Assembly (NCBI GenBank): GCA_026770585.1
Contig: MU646815.1
Location: 52,014 to 67,539, forward strand
Direction of reading: 5' to 3'
Origin: Baffinella frigidus
Taxonomy: Eukaryota > Cryptophyceae > Cryptomonadales > Baffinellaceae
Length of the DNA: 15,526 nt
Made by a program: the position numbers and the translations under genes. The notes under the pieces are model-generated. The model did not search any database. It worked only from the letters and a program-made list of their open reading frames with translations, and was not told the DNA's origin. How positions within the stretch are numbered: position 1 is the first letter of the stretch; the number at the start of each line of letters is the position of its first letter. Below are positions 1 through 8,987 of the stretch, one piece after another.

Positions 1-86
<86 letters not shown>

Positions 87-112
87 ATATATAGGTATTT
101 AGTATATATAGG
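1..112. repeat. AT microsatellite at window start
   Basis: About 74 bases of uninterrupted (AT)n followed by a short GTAT-rich tail. It lies about 25 bases upstream of the first cyclotransferase exon, so it is intronic if the gene continues to the left. Similar AT tracts truncate the exon 5 copies near 8.7-9.2 kb. Confidence 0.97.
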
Positions 113-136
113 CATGCTGATTGACGGTCTCGGCAG

Positions 137-210
137 GTGAACACTTTCAAATACACTGGGCCAGGCTGGGGGCTCACGCACGACACCACGCAACTCATCA
201 TGTCTGACGG
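137..210 (+). CDS. Cyclotransferase exon 1 of window (GWGLT...MSDG)
   Basis: Acceptor CGGCAG ends at 136 and donor GTGCGG begins at 211. The exon is 74 nt, starts in phase 0 and ends two bases into a Gly codon. It encodes VNTFKYTGPGWGLTH followed by DTTQLIMSDG. The family signature here is an aromatic-rich strand followed by GWGLT.D...L.MSDG, so the match is nearly residue for residue. The Trp of GWGLT corresponds to a conserved cavity residue in the plant enzymes. The split Gly codon (GG|G) is completed exactly by the first base of exon 2. Partial copies of this exon follow at 467-605 and 1058-1086. Confidence 0.92.
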
Positions 211-3183
211 GTGCGGCACACCCTACACATACTCCTTAGTAGTAATATTAAAGCAGACGTGTAGTAATTTTGATTGAAATCCAGTTTATAAATTACAAGT
301 GTTTGCGTATGGGAATTGGAGCCACTCTCAGGCTGACCACTCGAGGCTGGTAGAGGGAGTATTTTAAATGTGGGGTTGTTAAATTTGGTACCAGTCACGG
401 GCATTTGCGTATGGGAATTGGAGCCGACCCTTCAGTTTCAGCCTTCAGATTCAGCCTGTTCACGCACGACACCATTTTTCCGGGGGCTCGCTCTGAGGCG
501 GGCCCACCGAAGATGACTGTAAGGAAGCGAGGGGGAAGACTGAGGACGAGAGCTGCTTGTGCTCTGGATCGCCACAAGGCACCTCATCATGTCTGACGGG
601 TGCGGTTGAGGGTTCAGGGTTCAGGGTTCAGGCACTGCACGATCCGCGAATGATCAAATCACAAAACACGTGTTACCCTACTTCTTCTTCTTTATTACTC
701 TCGATACAGGTCCTAAAACAGGCCCTTGAGCCTTGAGTTGAGTGATACAAAAGTCTATGAGCCTTACGAAACGGGCCCGCCTCAGAGACAAGAGCTCACC
801 CTACACATACCACGCCAGAGTGGAGGAGGGGGTTGAATTTTTTTAAACCTTCTTGATCAGGTTCTTTGGCTTTTGAAAACCACTGCCTTGAGGGGAAATT
901 GACTTTTGGCAACCCCTTCCAAGAATCTGGCGTGGTAAGCCCCTTATAGAGGGAGAGATGACTTTGCAGAGCGAGGTGACTTGAGAGAGCGAGTTGACTT
1001 TCGAGGACGGGTGTTGACTTTTGAGAAAGGGAGTTGACTTTTGAGAGGCTGACTCGCGACACAGAGCAACTCACCATGTCGGATGGCTGCGGCAAACCCT
1101 AAACCCTAAACCCTAAACCCTGAACCCTAAACCCTAAACCCTACACCCTAAACCCTACACCCTACACCCTAAACCCTGCACCCTAAACCCTAACCACTAA
1201 TTCCTGAACCCTGAAACCTAAACCCTAAACCCTAAACCCTACACCCTAAACCCTGAACCCTAAACACCAAACTTCAGAAAACCTTCAAACCACGTTTGGG
1301 CACGTTTGTCACTTTTTCGGCGGTGCCTGCCACTCGAGGCTGGAAAATGGAGTGTTTAAAATGTGGGATTCTTAAATTTAGTACCAGTCACGGGCAGGCT
1401 TGGTCACGTTACTGGGGGAATTCTCCCAGTAACGTGACCAAACGCCCCCATTTGTGTGAAAATTACTACACCCACCTTTTCCCCCCTTCACTTGTAAAAG
1501 AATCTCAGTTTTAAAATGGTCACATTTCTAGCCTCGAGTGGTGGCCTATGCGATGCTGACACGACAACTTCTCGATTATAAATACTTGTAGTGTCGTGTC
1601 CAAAGAATTTGAGACATCCCCTGTGGCTTTGCAGTAGTGATGTAACCCACAGAGAATGCTCCCGCGGCATAGTTACGACCTGGGTCAGGGTCGTTACGAC
1701 CTGGGTCAGGGTCGTAACCATGGATAGCCACGTGTGGGACCCTGGGCGTTTTGCGTCTCCTGACCCCCCAACGCTAAACTAATAGGGTAACGGCCTGAAA
1801 ATGGGGTAGTTAGGCCTACGGCATTGCCTAGGACCTCCTACCGTAGGCCGAGACTTTTTGGTCCCAGGATCCCTCAGCCTACGGTAGGAGGTCCTAGGCA
1901 ATGCCGTAGGCCTAACTACCTCATTTTCAGGCCGTTACCATATTAAAACCCTAAACCCTTAACCCTTCCCAGGTCTGCGAGGACCGCCACGTTCGAAATC
2001 GCGTGCGAAATTTTCGCTGCCCCTTTCGTGCTATCTTAGGGATGGATTTGCTATTATATGGGTGGTTTTTCTATTTTATGTGCTATCTTATGGGTAGATT
2101 TGCTATCTTATGTGCTATCTTATGGGTGGGTTTTTCGTTTTTCAGGTCTGCGCGGATTGTGTTCCGCAACCCCGACACGTTCGAAATCGCGCGCGAAATC
2201 TTCGCGTACGACCCTGCAACCAAGCAGGTCTCCTTCGAGAACATTCGAGAAAATTCGAGCACATTCGAGACCAGTCGAGAACGTTTCGCGAAGACATACA
2301 GAGTGTCTTCGTGAAACGTTGCGTTTTTTTACAAAAAGCGGCGAAATTGACCGAAATTGACCGAACTTGTCGAAAAAGCGTCCAAATTTGAATCGAATTT
2401 GAGGTCACGAAATCTTCGCGTACGACGACCCTGCGACGAAGCAGGTCTCCTTCGAGAACATTCGAGAACATTCGAGAACATTCGAGCATACATTTAGAGC
2501 AGGAACTATTGGTACAAAAGGGCGCCTAAAATACTTTTCTGGCGACCCATTGCACCGCAAACCAAGCATGTCAACTTAAGAATAGTCAGCCAACCCGACT
2601 GAGGCAGAGCTAGAAGGTCTTGACTGGTCTCCGTAGGAACCCCCCTATGTCCCTACGGGTTGCCTACCGTAGGGTCCTAGAACTGTTTTCGGCTGAGATC
2701 TCGCTAACAATCTCAGCCTCGAACCCTCGAAACCCCTACCAAATCTCGTACACAGAGAAATAGGTTTGTCAGGCTTTAGGAATGAAAACGTGCCGTTCAG
2801 GGTTTAGGGTTTAAGGTTGAGGGTTTAGGAATGAAAAGGTGCCGTTCAGGTCAGGGTTGAGAGTTAAGCGGTCAGAGTTCAATGTTTAGGAATGAAAAGG
2901 TGCCGTTCAGGGTTTAGGGTTTAGGGTTTAGGGTTAAGGGTTTAGGAATGAAAAGGTGCTGTTGGACATCCCACGCGAACTCTTCGCGAATGCCCCGGCG
3001 ACCACCAGCCCTCCCAAGATGTTCGAAAGTCGATTTTCAGTTGAAAACGTCTCCAAGGTTGAGTCAACGGCTCCAAGAACGCACACTGGACAACCCTCGC
3101 AGAGCTGAAATTGGCTGGAGTGCTGAGGGCCAGCCTGCGAAGCACATCCAACCCTGAACCCTCAACCCGAGTGCACCGACCCC

Positions 3184-3250
<67 letters not shown>

Positions 3251-6200
3251 ACCCTGAACCCGCAAGGTTAAGCGCCTCTCTCCCTTCGCCTCTCTCCCAA
3301 TCGCCTCTCTCCCTGTAACTGTCACCCCCACCAGCCCTCCCAAGTGGCTCAAATAGTGCCCTGGAAGGTCTTCGATTTTACCTTGGATCGGGGTCACTTT
3401 TGACCCCGATCCCAGGTAAATTGAAAATGCCCCAGAGCACTATTTGAGCCACCTCCAAGGGCTAGTGGGAGCAAGGAGGTCTCCTTCCTCTTGTCTATCC
3501 ACTCGAGCAAAAAATTGTCAAGACTTGGTACAAAATTCTGCGCTATCCCGTAGCCTTTTGAGTGGTTGGTCAAGACTTGGTACAAAATTTAGCGGTTGGT
3601 CAAGAGCGTTTTTGCTATCTTATGGGTCGTTTTGCTATCTTATGGGTCGTTTTTGCTATCTTATGGGTCGTTTTTGCTATCTTATGGGTCGTTTTTGCTA
3701 TCCGCTCTTGACCAACCGCCAAATTCTGTACCAGGTCCTGACCAACCGCTCAAAAGGCTACGGGGTAGAGCGTTTGCGGTAATTGTTGTCCGTTTTGGAC
3801 GTACGGTTTTCCGGTTTGACGGTTTTTTAAAATGTTGTAAAGGTCGTTGAATGTTTTAAATGGACACTTCTCTGGTACAAATGAATCGGGGGGGGGAGCA
3901 AATGAAAACCGGAAAACCGGAAAATCGCATGTCCAAAACGGACAACAATTACCGCAAACGCTCTACGAACTTGCCCGGATATCCAGGTAGGGCGTGACTT
4001 TTTCAATACCAAGTGAAGAAAAGGACCCACTTCCGGTTGAAAAGTGTTCTCTGTAGTCGTTTTGAGTGGTAAGGTCTTGACTGGTCTCCGTAGGAACCCC
4101 CCTATGTCCCTACGGGTTGCCTACCGTAGGGTCCTAGAACTGTTCTCGGCTGAGATCCCCCTAACAATCTCAGCCTCGAATCCTCGAAACCCGCGATCCA
4201 CTGCTCACGTTGGCTTTCGGCATTACCAAGTCCAATGTGTCCCGAGGCGGGCCTCCACTCGGTGAGCTTCGAGGGTTTCAGATTTGAATTTGGGGCCGGA
4301 CTCTGGGGTGTTACGTAACCAAATTTGCGCCAGAAAATCCTTGAGGTTAATTATCTCTGGGCAAGTTGACTTTTGTTGAAAGGTCCGTAGTTCACCGTGC
4401 GGTACGCTCACGCCGTTGTCCTCACAGGCCACTCGAGAATGCTGGAGGACCCTATTTACATGTGGGGTTGTAAACGTTTGTACCAGGATAACGTAACCAA
4501 CCTCGTGACTGTGCTAATTTGGCAGAGTCACGTGACCAATGTGGTACGCTCACGCCTTACGCTCACAGTGATTCCAGAGTCCATGCGCCTTATGACGGAC
4601 CCGCCTCGGCACTCAGCACCGCCAAAAGTGAACACCTGATCACTTTTGGCGGTGTTCACTTTTGGCAAAAGTGAACACCCGAGCCGGTCTCCCTCCAACA
4701 ATCTCAGCCTCGAAACCTAACCCCTAGAACACTCTCTCTTTGACAAAGGTTTGGGTTTGGGGTGTAGGGGTTGGGGTGTGGGGTGTGGGGTTTAGGGTTT
4801 AGTCTTGCAGCCCCTGGTCTGACACGAATTTCTTCTCGCTCTGCCAATCGAGAATGATACAAGATCCTATTGACATGTGGGGTTGTAAATATTTGTACCA
4901 GGATAAGGTGTTCCAACCTCGCGCCTGGCCAATATACGGCTAGTTACGTGATCAATCAGCGAAAGTTGCTACATAAATACCCACTTTTAAAAGCACAGCG
5001 GTTTTAAATAGCCCCCGCTAGCATTCTTCTGTGGTGGTAGAGCGCTCTGCCGAGAAGTTGGCCACCGGAAAATAGGAAAATGGGAAATTGGAGCCATTTT
5101 GTCAACTTTTGAGAAATTGTTGGTACTAAATTTCTCAAAAGTTGACAAAATGGCTCCAATTTCTCGATTTTCCATTATTTCCCGTGGCCAACTTCTCTGC
5201 ACAGCGCTCTACAGGAGCGAAGCGCATCCTTTTTTTTGAAAGGCATCTCCTCAAGTCATCTCCATCTCTAATGTCATTTCCCTCTGTAAAGCCATGTGCC
5301 TTTCTAAACCCACCCCCTTCTCTAAAGTCACCTCCCCATCTCCAAAGTCATTTCGCTCTCTCAAGCCATCTCTCGCTCTCTAATGTTATCTCGTGCGAGA
5401 AAAAAAAGTCACCCCTCCACCTCTAAAGTCATTTCTCTAAAGTCATTTCGCGCACGTGCAGAACGTGACTATGGTTAACGAACTGGAGCTGGTCCACGGC
5501 GAAATCCTCGCAAACATCTGGTAAACCCTAAACCCACAACGCGGACTTCGAAGGGATTTTGAATAACTCCTAAGCGATAAGACGTAGGACCCTACGGTAG
5601 GCAGCCCGTAGGGACATATAGGGGTTTCTACGGATAAGGTAACGGAAAGGTTCAGGGGGTTTAGGGTTTAGAACTGGAGATGGTCCACGGCGAGATCCTC
5701 GCAAATATCTGGTAAACCCTAAACCCACACAGCAGACTTCGAAGGGATTTTCGGCCCAAATCGGGCCACCTTTCCGTTGCCTTATCCGTAGGAACCCCCC
5801 TATGTCCCTACGGGTTGCCTACCGTAGGGTCCTAGGTCTTATCGCTTCGGGGTTATTCAAAATGGCCCATGGCGAGATCCTCACAAACATCTGGTCCTCA
5901 TCCCTAAACCCACCCACGTCAGAGTCTTGGAAGGGGTCGCCAAAAGTCGATTCCCCCTCAAGGCAGTGGTTTTCAAAAGTTGACACTCGTTAAATGATAC
6001 GGTTTTAAAAAATCACCCCCCTCCTCCAGTCTGGCGTGGACACAGCTTCGAAGGGATTTTGAATAACCCCTGAACGATAAGACCTAGGACCCTACGGTAG
6101 GCAACCCGTAGGGACATAGGGGGGTTCCTACGGATAAGGTAACGGCGACCGTGTTCTAGCTCCCACTCGAGGCTAGAAATGGGACTATTTTGAATGTGGG

Positions 6201-8937
6201 GTTGTTGAATTTAGTACCAGTCACGGGCAGGCGTGGTCACGTTGCAGGCGGAATTCCGCCAGCAACGTGACCAAACGCCCCCATTTGTGTGAAAATTACT
6301 ACACACCTCTTTTTTTCTTCACTTGTAAACGAATCTCTGTTTTAGAATAGTCCCATTTCTAGCCTCGAGTGTGCCTGGGTCGACCTGGACACCTCAAAAT
6401 AAGGGGACCGGAAGTTCCAACGTTTCCGAAAATTAATATTTGAGGACCAGTACCGTCCACTTTTGACCGCAAGTTGATGTTTCTGTACCAGCATCGTCAA
6501 CTTTTGGCGTTTCCCCCGCAGGTTCAAGGACAAGCACGACGTTTAAAACAAAAAGGTCTTTAAAAGTCGTAGGAGAGGGGCTCCTACCGTAGGCAACCCG
6601 TAGGCTCTAAGTACCTCGCTGGCGTGAGCTTTTCAGATGATGTTGGTGTTTCCCATGGACAAGCTTGCGCGGATCGACCCCGCGTCCGGACAAGATAATC
6701 CTTAGGACCCTACGGTAGGCAATCCGTAGGGACATAGGGTTGTTCCTACGGATTTTCCAACCGATTCCGATTAATGACGGTCTCACACGGGGAAATGTTT
6801 GTTTTTGGTTTGGCCGTCTCACACGGGGTGGTTGCAGGTTCAAGGACAAGCTTGGTATTAGTTGGTGTTAGTTGGTATTACTTGGTATTACTTGGTATTA
6901 CTTGGTATTAGGCTGGTATCAGGTGGTATTAGTTGGTATTAGGAATTAACGACCGTCTTCTCACGGGGTGGGGGCAGGTGTATTAATGGTCGTGTCACAC
7001 GGGGATTTTTATATTTATTTGGCTGTCTCATACGGGGTGGTTGCAGGTTCATTGATGGTGGTCTCACCCGGGGAAATGTTTGTTTTTGGTTTGGCCGTCT
7101 CACACGGGGTGGTTGCAGGTTCAAGGACAAGCTTGCTCGGATCGACCCTGCGTCTGGGCGCATTTTGGGCTGGATCAACCTCGTGGTATATATACCCCGC
7201 TGGAGCCATTATCCCTTAAGTGGCCAGTAGGCTCATACGTTCTACAGCCCTAGGACCTGCCTACGACCTCTTGGCCGTCAAATTTTTGACGGCATGGCCA
7301 CTTCAGGGATAGCTCTTGTCTCTGAGGCGGGCCCGTTTCTTAAGGCTCATAGACGTTTGTATCACTCAACTCAAGGCTCAAGGGCCTCATGCAGGACCTG
7401 TATCGAGAGTACTAGGGAAGAAGAAGAAGAAGGAGGAACACGCAAGGCAGTCACGACCGACCGTCTGGCTTCGGCGTCCGCGTGACCGGTCACGCGGGCG
7501 TTCACGAGCCTGCCGGCGGGGCTGTTCCTCGTGTAGGACCTGTATCGAGAGTACTGAAGAAGACCCTGCACCTATTGTTGAGGGTTGAGGGTCTAAGTGT
7601 TCTTGGGTGGATCACCCTCGCGGTATAAACCCTTATCCCTAAACCTTCAACCCGAACCCCTACTCCCTAAACCGCGGACCAGCTTTGGGCTTAGGGTTTA
7701 GGGCGTAGGGTTCAGGGCTTAGGGCGTAGGGCTGAGAGTCTAGAGCTTAGGGTTTAGGGCTTAGGTTTTAGGACTTAGGGTTTAGGGCTGAGGGTTTAGG
7801 GCTTGGGGTTTAGGGCGTGGGGCGCAGGGTTTAGATTCTAGGGTTTCTCTCGAGGATCGACCTTGCGTCTGGGCGCATTTTGGGCTGGATCAACCTCGTG
7901 GTATATACCCTAAACCCTAAACTCTAGACCCTGAACCCTGAACCCTAAAACATCCACCCTAAAACAGCAACCCTAAACCCTAAACCCTAAACCCTAAACC
8001 CTATACCTTGAACCCTACACCCTAAACCCTAAATTCTAAGCCCTAAACCCTAATCCCGAAACCCGAAACCCGAAGCCCTGAACCCTAAACCCAAAACCCA
8101 AATCCCGAATCCCTAAACCCTAAGGATGAAACCCTCAAACCCCCTGATGGTCCGCACAGTGTCGACTGAACCGGGCAGGGTTTATACCACCACCAACCCT
8201 CACGGCCTGAGCAAATCGACGATTTCCGATTTCCGATTTCAAGGCAAAATGGCTCCACGGACGCCGGAATCCGGCGGCCTCCCAAGGGAAATACGTGACC
8301 TCGAATTCGACGATTTGCTCAGGCTTTGAAGGTTTGTACCAGGTACCCGACCACACAGCGGACTTCGAAGGGGTTTTGAGTAACCCATAAGCGATAAGAC
8401 CTACGACCCTACGGTAGGCAACCCGTAGGGACATAGGGGGGTTCCTACGGATAAGGTAACGGAAACTCGGGTATTTACTGCCCGAAAATCCCTTTGTAGC
8501 CCGCTTTGTGGCCGTTCAGGGGTTGTACCAGGAAAAGGGAGGGTGCGTCAACAGTCGTCTTAGCGTCTGCATAGTTTTACAAGTCGATGGTTGACGCGGG
8601 ACCGCGGTACAAGTTTAAATCTCTCTGGTACCAAACGTTTGAACGCTTAAATCCCTCAGGTACAAAAAACGTTTTAACGCGCGTCTTATTTGCAGGGGCT
8701 GCATCCAGTGCGGACACCATATATGTATATATGTATATATGTATATATGTATATATGTATTTGCACAGTGATCATCCACGTACACTCCCCACGCGGATCG
8801 GTCAACCGCAGTCTCGTGCGCAGCCCCGATAAGTCAACTTATTGACTTATCTTTAAACGTGGTCTCGTTCGCAGGGGCTGCATCCGGTGCGTTCCCCTGC
8901 GGCGCGCGGGGAGGACGTGACCAACGGTCTCCCCGTC

Positions 8938-8987
<50 letters not shown>

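Larger units (their letters stand above)
211..2145 (+). other. Intron 1: exon-copy fragments, MITEs, CCCTAAA block
   Basis: 1,935 bases between donor GTGCGG and acceptor TTTTTCAG. In order it holds a half family-B element between two 22-bp direct repeats, two broken copies of exon 1, an N-type repeat (680-796), a family-F MITE, GA-rich GTTGACTTT repeats, a degenerate CCCTAAA block, a full family-B MITE, a 21-bp duplicated palindrome, a family-M hairpin, a defective exon 2 copy, and GCTATCTTATGGGT repeats. No independent gene was recognised. Confidence 0.8.
4427..4950. mobile_element. Two degenerate family-B-like arms
   Basis: 4432-4500 and 4848-4910 align to each other (CTATT.ACATGTGGGGTTGT, TTTGTACCAGGATAA) and to one arm of family B. 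Each is followed by a weak GTCACGTGACC-like or TTACGTGATC-like remnant of the central palindrome. Ends are unclear. Confidence 0.6.
2228..5461 (+). other. Intron 2: largest intron, dense repeats
   Basis: 3,234 bases. Contents in order: donor-side copies of exon 2, a 16-bp-arm hairpin, a 122-bp direct repeat pair (2614 and 4071), GTTTAGGAATGAAAAGG repeats with TTTAGGG, a CCCTCAA block, hairpin elements J, K and L, degenerate family-B pieces, a triple hairpin, a GGGGTGT tract, family H, and a CT-rich tract leading to the exon 3 acceptor. No other gene was recognised. Confidence 0.8.
5521..7118 (+). other. Intron 3: family C copies, exon 3 and 4 fragments
   Basis: 1,598 bases. Holds family C elements in both orientations (5535, 5726, 6040, 6690), two donor-side exon 3 copies, family F copy 2, family B copy 2, three early fragments of exon 4 and TTGGTATTA repeats, and ends with a tandemly repeated acceptor region. 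Confidence 0.8.

Noticed and set aside
1302-1320. GGGCACGTTTGTCACTTTTTC, reading FVTF
   Set aside because: Resembles FVTGK only superficially and lies upstream of exons that must precede it.
2003-2314. 103-aa ORF covering exon 2
   Set aside because: The real coding part is only 2146-2227; the rest is GCTATCTTATGGG intron repeat before it and TTCGAGAACATT repeat after it.
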